Below are positions 51,036 through 59,726 of a stretch of 64,000 nucleotides of DNA, piece by piece. The notes beneath the pieces were generated by a model, which was not told the origin of the DNA, ran no database searches, and saw only the letters and a program-made list of their open reading frames with translations. The stretch is from Cellulophaga baltica (GTDB lineage: Bacteria; Bacteroidota; Bacteroidia; Flavobacteriales; Flavobacteriaceae). The position numbers were made by a program, and so were the translations under genes. Each line of letters opens with the position of its first letter. The first letter of the stretch is position 1. The stretch lies in the NCBI RefSeq assembly GCF_900102165.1, contig NZ_FNBD01000001.1, positions 187,701-251,700 of the forward strand, in the 5' to 3' direction.

Positions 51036-53300
51036 ATGAAAAAGAACCATTACACTTTAGGCGTTTTACAATATATTCCATTTTTCTATGTGATTTGGTC
51101 AGATGACCTGCTCTCTGCTTCAGAAATAAACATAGTTACTACAGCATTTAAAGACGATGAAACCTTAACCGCTGAGGATCAAAAAACACTAAAAGGGTGG
51201 TTGAATAAAAACAAAAAACCTTCTTCTCAAGAATTAAAGTCATGGAGGCTCACAATAAGTAATGCTCATATTAAATTGATAGAGCATGATGCTTACCCTT
51301 TAGCTAGTTTAGCTAAACGATTGGTAGATCGTTATTTTTCCGAGACTCCCATAAATAAACAATTACAACATATTGAACTTAATCTAGGCATCCAACCCAA
51401 TCATTACCATCATTTATTTGATGTTGACGTACAGCAAGAAGCTACCTCAGAATTTTACAGTGCTAACGAATTAGATGCTATACTTAAAGGGGAATTTGCC
51501 GCTAGTGTCACTGCATTTCATGAGGTTTTAAAAAATCCAATATTCAATTGGGAGATTCAACGAAACAAGGAGAAATTTAGAGCTACCGTTTTACAACAAG
51601 TAAAAGAATTAGCAAAGAATAACTATGGCGCTATGGCGTATCCTAGAGCCTATGGCGGCACAGAAGACATGCCTGGATACGCCTTTATTTTTGAGAACAT
51701 CATGTATGTTGACGGGAGCTTAGCTATAAAATTTGGGGTACAGTTTGGACTCTTTGGCGGAAGCATACAAAAATTAGGTACTAAATACCATCATGATTTG
51801 TATTTGGACACCACAGGAAAAGCTGAACTATTAGGTTGTTTTGCTATGACAGAAACAGGTCATGGCTCAAATGTACGAGGTATAAAAACTACTGCAACTT
51901 ATGAAAAGGAGACAGATAGCATTATCATTCATACTCCTGGCAATAATGACAATAAAGAATATATAGGTAATGCCTTAGATGCTACTATGGCTTCTGTTTT
52001 TGCCCAGCTTATTGTAAATGGCAAAAATGAAGGTGTGCATGCTATTTTAGTTCCTGTGCGTAATGAGCATCATGAACTACTTCCTGGAGTAAAAATTGAA
52101 GACAACGGATATAAACTGGGATTAAATGGTGTGGATAATGGAAAAATATGGTTTAACCAAGTACGTGTTCCACGAAAAAACCTATTAAATAAATATGGAG
52201 ATATTACTGCAGAAGGCACCTATCATTCAGAAATAGAAAATCCAAATAAACGTTTCTTTACCATGCTTGGCACTCTAGTTGGCGGAAGAATCTGTGTAGC
52301 AAGAGCAGGCTTGGGAGGCGCTAAAAAAGCCCTAACAATAGCGGTAAAACATGCGTTAAAAAGAAGGCAGTTTAACGATAATAAAAAAATACAAGAAGAT
52401 TTATTGATGGACTACCCTAGCCATCAATTACGATTAACGCCACCTATTGCCAAAGCATATGTCTATGATGTAACCCTTCAGCACATCATGAAAATATATA
52501 GTGATGATAGCAAAACGGATAAACGTGAGATTGAAACGCAAGTGGCCGGTTTAAAATCTATTATTACTTGGTATGCAAATGATACCATCCAAGAATGCAG
52601 AGAAGCCTGCGGCGGAAAAGGGTATCTGATAGAGAATCGTATTGCCGATTTAAAAGGCGATGTAGACATCTTTACCACATTTGAAGGAGATAATAACGTT
52701 TTACTTCAATTAGCCGCAAAAGGAGTACTATCTGACTTTAGGGCCGAGTTTAATAGTGCTGGCTTTGCATCGGTATTAAAACTACTCACATCACAACTAA
52801 ATGATAAGCTAACTACCATAAATCCTATCTACACAAATAAGACAGATCCTGATCATTTATACAATCCAAAATTTCATCAGCATGCTTTTGAATACAGAAC
52901 AAGAAGATTAACCTATACTTTAGCGATGCGTATTCGCGATTATATCAAAGATGGTGTACCTTCATACCAAGCATTTTTAAAAGTACAAACACACTTATTA
53001 GCCTTAGGAAAGGCTTATAGTTGCCAATTATCTTACGAAATCTTTACAAAGTTTACAGAGACTATTGGAGATGAGAAAAATAAAGCACTTTTTGAAAAAC
53101 TAGGTACGTTACACGCCTTACATGAAATAAGACATGATGCTACTTGGTACCTAGAACAGGGATATATTGGTGGTCCAAAATCAAAAGCCATCCGCCAACG
53201 TGTAGAACGTATTTGCACAGAATTACGCCCTCATATAAATACGCTGGTAGACGGCTTTGGAATTCCGGAATATTTAATAACTGCCCCTATAGCAAAATAG
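51036..53300 (+). CDS. Acyl-CoA oxidase/dehydrogenase-like flavoenzyme
   Basis: 754 residues from Met at 51036; an in-frame Met at 51009 adds nine residues and is also possible. The protein resembles peroxisomal-type acyl-CoA oxidases more than short acyl-CoA dehydrogenases: GCFAMTETGHGSNVRGIKTTATY in the middle domain, GLNGVDNGKIWFNQVRVPRKNLL, RICVARAGLGGAKKALTIAVKHALKRRQF, and the C-terminal EACGGKGYL and FTTFEGDNNVLLQ with the Glu expected to be the catalytic base. It should oxidise acyl-CoA to trans-2-enoyl-CoA with FAD in beta-oxidation. The first roughly 120 residues (SASEINIVTTAFKDDETLTAEDQKTLKGWL) form a helical extension I do not recognise. It is divergent from ruvB-P450. Confidence 0.9.
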   Translation: MKKNHYTLGVLQYIPFFYVIWSDDLLSASEINIVTTAFKDDETLTAEDQKTLKGWLNKNKKPSSQELKSWRLTISNAHIKLIEHDAYPLASLAKRLVDRYFSETPINKQLQHIELNLGIQPNHYHHLFDVDVQQEATSEFYSANELDAILKGEFAASVTAFHEVLKNPIFNWEIQRNKEKFRATVLQQVKELAKNNYGAMAYPRAYGGTEDMPGYAFIFENIMYVDGSLAIKFGVQFGLFGGSIQKLGTKYHHDLYLDTTGKAELLGCFAMTETGHGSNVRGIKTTATYEKETDSIIIHTPGNNDNKEYIGNALDATMASVFAQLIVNGKNEGVHAILVPVRNEHHELLPGVKIEDNGYKLGLNGVDNGKIWFNQVRVPRKNLLNKYGDITAEGTYHSEIENPNKRFFTMLGTLVGGRICVARAGLGGAKKALTIAVKHALKRRQFNDNKKIQEDLLMDYPSHQLRLTPPIAKAYVYDVTLQHIMKIYSDDSKTDKREIETQVAGLKSIITWYANDTIQECREACGGKGYLIENRIADLKGDVDIFTTFEGDNNVLLQLAAKGVLSDFRAEFNSAGFASVLKLLTSQLNDKLTTINPIYTNKTDPDHLYNPKFHQHAFEYRTRRLTYTLAMRIRDYIKDGVPSYQAFLKVQTHLLALGKAYSCQLSYEIFTKFTETIGDEKNKALFEKLGTLHALHEIRHDATWYLEQGYIGGPKSKAIRQRVERICTELRPHINTLVDGFGIPEYLITAPIAK

Positions 53301-53301
53301 G

Positions 53302-54126
53302 CTATCTCTTATTAAGTTGTGAGGTATTTAAAAAATCGACTATCGTGATTGCTGCGGGTCCGTATAGATAGGTCTTTGCAGAATCCTTAGAACTTAATAA
53401 AAAGTTATTAAACGCTTTAATATAGGCACTAGAAGATGCTTCTAGTGCTAAAGTTACATCACCTGCATCTAGGTCGCTGGCTTTTAAACTTGCGTTCTCA
53501 AATAAATGGACATTCATACCCTCAGTATTTCCATTGATTTTTAATTGGGCATTCTTATACATATCAAAGTTCTGAACTTTTGTTGTTGCAAATATTTCGG
53601 CATCCACTCTATCCTTAAAAGACATATTTAAAGTATCTGCAACGATGTTTAATTCTGCAAAACTATTATCTAACATCATCACCTCTACCGTTTGAGCATC
53701 TACATTTAATTGAAGTTTAGAGGAACCATACGTACTAATTGCTAAAGCATCTGTATTAATATGATCTTTCATTTCTATCTTACCATCAACCATAGTAAGA
53801 GCATTTAGCGTATTATAATACACAATAATCTCCATCTTCTTTTTAGCCACTATATTATAGAACGAGCTAATTTTTAAAGTTTCGTCTTCTACCCTGAATT
53901 TTAATATATCTACCAAGTTATCATCTATCACTAAGCTATATCCACAATCTGATGCTTTCCTTAAAACAATCTCGAGATCATCATTTAATTCTATAGCCGT
54001 AAAAGGGTCTAATTCCTGAGTAGTTTCAATCACTAATCTACTTCCTCTTATTTTAGGCTTACGCTGACCGTAAGTAAGGCTTATAAAAAATAAGAAAATG
54101 GCAAGTGTAATTAATCTAAATTTCAT
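53302..54126 (-). CDS. GIN-domain (DUF2807) putative surface protein
   Basis: 274 residues. A signal peptide ends at SLTYGQ, then a segment RLVIETTQELDPFTAIELNDDLEIVLRKA leads into beta-helix-like repeats (LTMVDGKIEMKDHI, ISTYGSSKLQLNVDAQTVEVMML, LNIVADTLNMSFKDRVDAEIFATTKVQNFDMYKNAQLKING). This is the head GIN domain pattern, a family also called putative auto-transporter adhesin in Bacteroidota. It is probably periplasmic or on the outer membrane. The function is unknown. It converges with the acyl-CoA oxidase gene, with 1 base between stops and no terminator seen there. Confidence 0.88.
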   Translation of the reverse strand: MKFRLITLAIFLFFISLTYGQRKPKIRGSRLVIETTQELDPFTAIELNDDLEIVLRKASDCGYSLVIDDNLVDILKFRVEDETLKISSFYNIVAKKKMEIIVYYNTLNALTMVDGKIEMKDHINTDALAISTYGSSKLQLNVDAQTVEVMMLDNSFAELNIVADTLNMSFKDRVDAEIFATTKVQNFDMYKNAQLKINGNTEGMNVHLFENASLKASDLDAGDVTLALEASSSAYIKAFNNFLLSSKDSAKTYLYGPAAITIVDFLNTSQLNKR

Positions 54127-54260
54127 CTATGGTTATGTTTTGTTAGGATTCAAGTAACAATCAAATTAAATAAGCTTTAAAACAAATGGACAATAAACCC
54201 TTAGCGTTAAAACTTATATCTAGCAAAAATGAATCCAAATTATAGTTAAGTTAAAATTAT

Positions 54261-54299
54261 AAAAAAAGCCCTTTGTAAAATGTACAAAGGGCTTTTTTT
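54261..54299. terminator. Intrinsic terminator at the end of the act-cox operon
   Basis: A long stem (A-rich 54262-54277 with T-rich 54283-54298, core GCCCTTTGTA/TACAAAGGGC) with a 5-base loop has T-runs on both strands. It lies 17 bases past the ctaD stop. Confidence 0.9.
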
Positions 54300-54315
54300 A
54301 TTCAATAAGATTTTA

Positions 54316-56142
54316 TTAGTGATTCATCTCCTCTTCATTGTCCTGTAAAGGAACTGTTTGAGGTACGAAATCTTGACCAGGAATTACATATTCCCCATCT
54401 TCTCTAGTTTTACTATAGTCATATGCCCAACGGTGAACTTCAGGAATCTCACCTGGCCAGTTACCATGAACATGCTCAATAGGCGTAGTCCATTCCAAAG
54501 TATTTGATTTCCATGGATTCTGTGGACCTTTCTTTCCGTAAAAAATACTACTTACGAAGTTGTAAACGAATACCAATTGAGCAAATGCAGCAATAATTGC
54601 AAACATTGTAATTAATATTTGAACATCTGTCAATTCATCAAACATTGGGAATGCTGTGTTCTGATAGTATCTTCTAGGAACCCCTGCCATACCCACAAAA
54701 TGCATTGGAAAGAACACACCGTATGCACAAATCGCAGTAATCCAGAAGTGAATATATCCTAAATTTTTATTCATCATTCTACCTTGGAACATTTTAGGGA
54801 ACCAATGGTAAACCCCTGCAAAAAGTCCGTAAAGAGCAGATATACCCATTACTAAGTGGAAGTGAGCAATAACGAAATACGTATCATGAACGTTAATATC
54901 TAATGTACTATCTCCTAAAATAATCCCAGTTAGACCACCACTAATAAAAGTAGATACCAAACCTATTGAAAATAGCATGGCTGGATTCAACTGAAGGTTA
55001 CCTTTCCATAACGTAGTGATATAGTTAAAAGCTTTTACTGCTGAAGGAATTGCAATTAATAAGGTGGTGAATGTAAATACAGAACCTAAGAAAGGATTCA
55101 TTCCTGAAATAAACATATGGTGACCCCATACAATTGTAGATAAAAATGCGATAGCAATAATAGAAGCAATCATCGCACGGTAACCAAAAATAGGTTTACG
55201 TGCATTAGTTGACATTACTTCTGAGGTAATTCCTAATGCTGGTAATAAAACGATATATACTTCAGGGTGACCTAAGAACCAGAATAAGTGTTCATATAAT
55301 ACTGGTGATCCACCTTGATAATGTAATACTTCTCCTTGAATAAAAATATCTGATAAGAAAAATGACGTACCAAAACTTCTATCCATGATTAACAATAAGG
55401 CAGCAGATAATAATACTGGGAAAGAGATAACCCCAATCACAGCTGTTACAAAAAATGCCCAAATAGTTAATGGAAGTCTAGTCATAGACATTCCTTTGGT
55501 TCTTAAGTTAATTACAGTTACAATATAGTTCAAAGAACCTAACAATGAAGATGCAATGAATATAGCCATAGAAACCAACCATAAAGTCATACCCATACCA
55601 GAACCAGGTTGTGCCATAGGTAATGCACTTAATGGAGGATAAACCGTCCATCCAGCTGCTGCAGGACCCGCTTCAATAAACAAAGAACAAATCATAATCA
55701 AAGCTGATAAAAAGAACAACCAGTATGATACCATGTTTAAGAAACCAGAGGCCATATCACGAGCTCCAATTTGCAATGGAATAAGTAGATTACTAAACGT
55801 ACCACTCAAACCTGCTGTCAATACAAAGAATACCATGATAGTACCGTGTATTGTAACCAATGCTAAATATATATCAGCATCCATAACTCCACCTGGAGCC
55901 CATTTGCCTAATAAAGCTTCAAAGACAGGAAAAGATTCTCCTGGCCAAGCCAATTGCATTCTAAACAAAATAGACATTGCAATACCAATAGCCCCCATGA
56001 TCAAACCAGTAATTAAGTACTGCTTTGCAATCATTTTATGATCTTGGCTAAAGATATATTTAGTTACAAATGTCTCTTTATGATGATGTCCATGATCGTC
56101 ATGTGCGTGATCATCTTCGTGTGCATGTGCTGTTGCTGACAT
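54316..56142 (-). CDS. ctaD: Cytochrome c oxidase subunit I
   Basis: 608 residues, 12-13 helices. Heme and CuB ligands are present: VTIHGTIMVFF (heme a His), FWFLGHPEVYIVLLP (CuB His and the cross-linked Tyr, marking an A-family enzyme), WGHHMFISGM (two CuB His) and FVIAHFHLVMG (heme ligands). It is the catalytic proton-pumping subunit that reduces oxygen to water in the inner membrane. Its first 21 residues hold eight histidines (MSATAHAHEDDHAHDDHGHHH). It is the last gene of the act-cox operon, 47 bases after coxB, and is followed by a terminator. Subunits III and IV are encoded at 27160-29304. Confidence 0.97.
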   Translation of the reverse strand: MSATAHAHEDDHAHDDHGHHHKETFVTKYIFSQDHKMIAKQYLITGLIMGAIGIAMSILFRMQLAWPGESFPVFEALLGKWAPGGVMDADIYLALVTIHGTIMVFFVLTAGLSGTFSNLLIPLQIGARDMASGFLNMVSYWLFFLSALIMICSLFIEAGPAAAGWTVYPPLSALPMAQPGSGMGMTLWLVSMAIFIASSLLGSLNYIVTVINLRTKGMSMTRLPLTIWAFFVTAVIGVISFPVLLSAALLLIMDRSFGTSFFLSDIFIQGEVLHYQGGSPVLYEHLFWFLGHPEVYIVLLPALGITSEVMSTNARKPIFGYRAMIASIIAIAFLSTIVWGHHMFISGMNPFLGSVFTFTTLLIAIPSAVKAFNYITTLWKGNLQLNPAMLFSIGLVSTFISGGLTGIILGDSTLDINVHDTYFVIAHFHLVMGISALYGLFAGVYHWFPKMFQGRMMNKNLGYIHFWITAICAYGVFFPMHFVGMAGVPRRYYQNTAFPMFDELTDVQILITMFAIIAAFAQLVFVYNFVSSIFYGKKGPQNPWKSNTLEWTTPIEHVHGNWPGEIPEVHRWAYDYSKTREDGEYVIPGQDFVPQTVPLQDNEEEMNH

Positions 56143-56189
56143 AATCGTATTCTTGATTTTTTTATATTAATTTTCTTAACTAGCCTAAT

Positions 56190-57251
56190 TTATTCTGCCG
56201 AAGCCATCATGGTTTTACCGAACGTTTGTTGTTCTGCTAACCATTTGTTATAATCCTCTTCAGACTCTACTATAATTTTCATTTGCATGTTGTAGTGAGA
56301 TTTCCCACAAATTTTGTTGCAAAGTAAGATATAGTCAAACTCCCATGGATCAGAATTATCTTCACCTTTAGCAGCTCTTTTTGCTCTAATGGCGTTTGTT
56401 CTTTTCACCTTATCAACAACATCAGGATTCTGACGCATTTCTTCTGTGGTATAAATTGGAGTATAAGAAAACTCAGTTATCATTCCAGGCACACAGTTCA
56501 TTTGCGCTCTAAAGTGTGGCATGTAAGCAGAGTGCAGTACATCCTGAGAACGCATTTTAAAGTTTACTTTTCTACCTACTGGGAGGTGTAATTCTTTAAC
56601 GATAATATCATCTGCTGCGTTTGGATCTGCTTCATCTAAACCTAATACATTAGCACGATCAATATCGATCATACGCACATTGGCATCCCCTAGAACATTA
56701 TCACCACCAGCATATCTAGCCGTCCAGTTAAATTGTTGTGCATATAACTCAACAACTACAGGATCATCATCATCGTTGATATCCATTATGGTGGTCCAAG
56801 TATATAATCCCCATAGGATTAAACCTGCCAAAACAATCACAGGAATAATAGTCCAGATGAACTCTAAACGATCATTATCTGCATAGAATAAAGCTTTTTT
56901 ACCCTTCTCTCCTCTGTACTTAAAACCGAAGTAATGTAATAAGGCTTGCGTTAATGTTTGTACAATAAAGATGATAACAAAAGACCATAGCATTAAACTA
57001 TCGTATTCTGCACCATGCTCTGAAGCCGCTTCAGGCAACAAAACTTTTGTGTACTTCCAGAAACTGAAAATAGTAATTCCGTAAATAAATATAAGGAAAG
57101 CGAATAATAGATATCCGTTATACTTATTGTCTTTATCGTTAGCAATTTGTGAATTGTCAGCCTTGATTTGTGACAGTTCAAAAATTTTGGTCATTTGCCA
57201 AATAGCAATTGCCACTAATACTAAAACAGCTATAATTAAAAATGCAGTCAT
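56190..57251 (-). CDS. coxB: Cytochrome c oxidase subunit II with CuA site
   Basis: 353 residues. Four hydrophobic helices occur (about 2-20, 47-66, 87-109, 134-153), one or two more than usual. The cupredoxin domain contains QFNWTARYAG, VLHSAYMPHFRAQMNCVPGM and the CuA loop CNKICGKSHYNM (Cys311, Cys315, His319, Met322). It accepts electrons from a cytochrome c or from Act complex and passes them to subunit I. A charged insertion (about 268-305, EEMRQNPDVVDKVKRTN...) precedes the CuA loop. There is no fused cytochrome c domain. It starts 26 bases after actF. Confidence 0.96.
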   Translation of the reverse strand: MTAFLIIAVLVLVAIAIWQMTKIFELSQIKADNSQIANDKDNKYNGYLLFAFLIFIYGITIFSFWKYTKVLLPEAASEHGAEYDSLMLWSFVIIFIVQTLTQALLHYFGFKYRGEKGKKALFYADNDRLEFIWTIIPVIVLAGLILWGLYTWTTIMDINDDDDPVVVELYAQQFNWTARYAGGDNVLGDANVRMIDIDRANVLGLDEADPNAADDIIVKELHLPVGRKVNFKMRSQDVLHSAYMPHFRAQMNCVPGMITEFSYTPIYTTEEMRQNPDVVDKVKRTNAIRAKRAAKGEDNSDPWEFDYILLCNKICGKSHYNMQMKIIVESEEDYNKWLAEQQTFGKTMMASAE

Positions 57252-57277
57252 TGTATGATTTAATGTTATTTTTTATA

Positions 57278-58615
57278 CTAGTAATGAAAATGCTTACTCT
57301 CTTCTATAAATGGATTACGTGTTGGCTGTAAAGGTGCTTTTGAAAGCGCTCTGAATACCCAAAAGATAAATAATCCAGCAAAAAACAATACCGCTCCTAT
57401 TTCTGGGATACCAATATACCACTGGTCACCAACTGTTGAAGGCATTATTGCATTGAAAATATCTAAATAGTGCCCTGCTAAAATAACGATACCCGCCATA
57501 ACAACAAACCAATTTACACGTTTGAAATCACTATTCATTAACAATAATAATGGAAACAAAAAGTTCATTGCGATCATACCGAAGAATGGAAGTTTAAAAT
57601 CTTCAATTCTAGTGATGTAATATGTCACTTCTTCTGGAATGTTAGAATACCAAATTAACATGAATTGCGAGAACCATAGGTATGTCCAAAAGATACTAAT
57701 ACCAAACATGAATTTTGCTAAATCATGAATATGGCTATTATTAACGTCTTGTAAATGACCTTTAGATTTAAGGTAAATTGTAACCAATGCGATTACCGTA
57801 ATACCAGAAACAAACATACTAGCAAAGATATACCAACCGAACAATGTAGAGAACCAGTGCGGATCTACACTCATGATCCAATCCCAAGACATCATAGATT
57901 CTGTTACTAGATAGAATACTAAGAATGCCGCAGACAATCTAAAGTTTTTCACAAAGTTTGTATCATCTGTAGCCGCATCTTGCGCTAAAGATAATTTACG
58001 AGAATACTCTCGATAGAAAATCCAACCCGCTAAAAATATTGCCGCTCTAATTAAAAAGAATGGCCCATTTAAGAATCCAGATTTCCCCTGTAATAATTTA
58101 TCATTCGCAACTACTTCCGCATCCATCCACACAAATAAGTGATTCATATGTGCTACTGATAATGCTAAGATTACAAATACGATAATACCTCCTGGTACTA
58201 AATAAGAAGTAATTCCTTCCATTACTCTAAAAAGTAAGGGAGACCAACCTGCCTGTGCCGCTCTTTGAATTGCATTAAATGCTAACACACCCAATGAAAT
58301 CATAAAGAAAAAGAACGCCGCAACATACAAAGCCGCCCAAGGTCTATTCTGTAATTGATGTAATAAATGCTCATCATGTGAAGCATCATGAGATTCACCG
58401 TGTGCTTCTGGAGCAGCGCCATGATCATTTACTTCTTCATGGTGTTCTGCAGCCACTGCATGACCACCTCCGTGCCCATCATCATGACTAGCCACCATAG
58501 CCTTAGCCTCTTGAACCGTTCCTGGACTTGACATAAAGCCAATACCGATTCCTATGGCACCAAGAACCATTAATACAATTGAAGCAATTTTTAATCTATT
58601 TGAAATAGTGTACAT
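57278..58615 (-). CDS. actF: Alternative complex III subunit ActF (NrfD-related quinol-binding paralogue)
   Basis: 445 residues with about ten membrane helices. Segments GITSYLVPGGIIVFVILALSVAHMNHLFVWMD, LVTESMMSWDWIMSVDPHWFSTLFGWYIFASMFVSG and FWTYLWFSQFMLIWYSNIPEE are typical of ActF (DUF-type NrfD relative). It forms part of the membrane core of the quinol:electron-acceptor oxidoreductase. After the first helix lies an unusual stretch, residues 44-86, with 11 histidines. Gene order actC-D-E-F-coxB-ctaD supports the assignment; it lies 16 bases after actE. Confidence 0.93.
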   Translation of the reverse strand: MYTISNRLKIASIVLMVLGAIGIGIGFMSSPGTVQEAKAMVASHDDGHGGGHAVAAEHHEEVNDHGAAPEAHGESHDASHDEHLLHQLQNRPWAALYVAAFFFFMISLGVLAFNAIQRAAQAGWSPLLFRVMEGITSYLVPGGIIVFVILALSVAHMNHLFVWMDAEVVANDKLLQGKSGFLNGPFFLIRAAIFLAGWIFYREYSRKLSLAQDAATDDTNFVKNFRLSAAFLVFYLVTESMMSWDWIMSVDPHWFSTLFGWYIFASMFVSGITVIALVTIYLKSKGHLQDVNNSHIHDLAKFMFGISIFWTYLWFSQFMLIWYSNIPEEVTYYITRIEDFKLPFFGMIAMNFLFPLLLLMNSDFKRVNWFVVMAGIVILAGHYLDIFNAIMPSTVGDQWYIGIPEIGAVLFFAGLFIFWVFRALSKAPLQPTRNPFIEESKHFHY

Positions 58616-58631
58616 ATCTAAAATCTATGTA

Positions 58632-59192
58632 TTATTTTGTTAAATCTTGTTTTAATTTCATTACGTACTCTGCAACTTCCCAACGTTCCCTTTCGTTCAA
58701 TTGGTTAGCATAAGAACCCATAGAGTTCAATCCGTAATAAATAGTGTGGTACGTACTACCTACCGTAATATTTCTTCCAACGTCTGAGTAATTAGGAACT
58801 CCCAATATCTTCTCACGACTCACAAGAGTACCTTTACCATCTCCTTTAACACCATGGCAAATTGCACAATAAATAGCATACAATTCTGAACCTGCTGCTA
58901 AATTTTCAACAGTCTTTAAAGAATCTAAAGGACTTGCTTCTAATCTAGCTAGCTCTTTACCCTCAAGACCATTAGCAAACTTGTAAGGCATTTTTCCACG
59001 TGGTATAGTGTTTTCTACAGGCTGACCCGCTTCAGAACTATTAGGTAGAAATTCTACTTTCTGATATGTCTCGTAGCCGATGGACTCGTACATGTTAGGC
59101 ATGTATTGGTAATTTCTACTATTCTTGTTTGAACAAGAGGCGAAAGAAACCAAAATTAAACCGATTGCTATAATTTTTATAAAACTCTTCAT
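58632..59192 (-). CDS. actE: Alternative complex III monoheme cytochrome c subunit ActE
   Basis: 186 residues from Met at 59192 (MKSFIKIIAIGL), a start that gives a clean lipoprotein signal with lipobox SFASC. A longer frame from 59228 would overlap actD by 26 bases and spoil the signal, so it is rejected. One heme motif, CAICHGVKGDGKG, is followed by a distal Met in GLNSMGSYA. It is expected to carry electrons from the ActB/ActA arm toward the oxidase on the periplasmic side of the membrane. Confidence 0.94.
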   Translation of the reverse strand: MKSFIKIIAIGLILVSFASCSNKNSRNYQYMPNMYESIGYETYQKVEFLPNSSEAGQPVENTIPRGKMPYKFANGLEGKELARLEASPLDSLKTVENLAAGSELYAIYCAICHGVKGDGKGTLVSREKILGVPNYSDVGRNITVGSTYHTIYYGLNSMGSYANQLNERERWEVAEYVMKLKQDLTK

Positions 59193-59202
59193 ATCTCTTA
59201 GA

Positions 59203-59724
59203 CTACTTTTCTGAAATATTAATCTCAACTGCTCCCGTTTCAGCTAACAATTGCCATAATTCATCTTCATTATTATGGATTTCAATTTCCATTAAAAAAT
59301 GATCATCAGTTGTTCTTTTATCTGGATTTTCAGCTTCTTTGAAAGGCCATAATTTACTTCTCATATAAAAAGTAATTACCATTAAATGCGCCGCAAAAAA
59401 CACTGTAAGTTCAAACATAATAGGAACAAAAGCTGGCATATTTTCTAAATAGCTAAAACTTGGCTTACCACCAATGTCTTGTGGCCAATCTTCAATCATG
59501 ATGAAATTCATCATCGTGGTTGCTACTGCAAGACCAATACACCCATAGATAAACGCTGTAATAGCTATTCTAGTTGGCGCAAGACCCATTGCTCTGTCTA
59601 GCCCGTGAACTGGGAAAGGACAATAAACCTCTTCAATATGATGCTTAGCTTCTTTTACTTTCTTTACAGCGTGCATTAACACGTCATCATCTGTATAAAG
59701 TGCATGTATAACTTTAGATGCCAT
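59203..59724 (-). CDS. actD: Alternative complex III subunit ActD (DUF3341)
   Basis: 173 residues. A soluble start (MASKVIHALYTDDDVLMHAVKKVKEAKHHIEEVYCPFPVHGLDRAMGL) is followed by two helices (about 54-78 and 99-120). The YCPFPVHGLD segment is diagnostic of DUF3341/ActD. It is a peripheral-to-integral structural subunit of the Act complex. It starts 2 bases after actC and lies 10 bases before actE in the same operon. Confidence 0.95.
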   Translation of the reverse strand: MASKVIHALYTDDDVLMHAVKKVKEAKHHIEEVYCPFPVHGLDRAMGLAPTRIAITAFIYGCIGLAVATTMMNFIMIEDWPQDIGGKPSFSYLENMPAFVPIMFELTVFFAAHLMVITFYMRSKLWPFKEAENPDKRTTDDHFLMEIEIHNNEDELWQLLAETGAVEINISEK

Positions 59725-59726
59725 AT

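Noticed and set aside
59193-59228. Longer start for ActE
   Set aside because: It would overlap actD and place charged residues before a good lipoprotein signal peptide.
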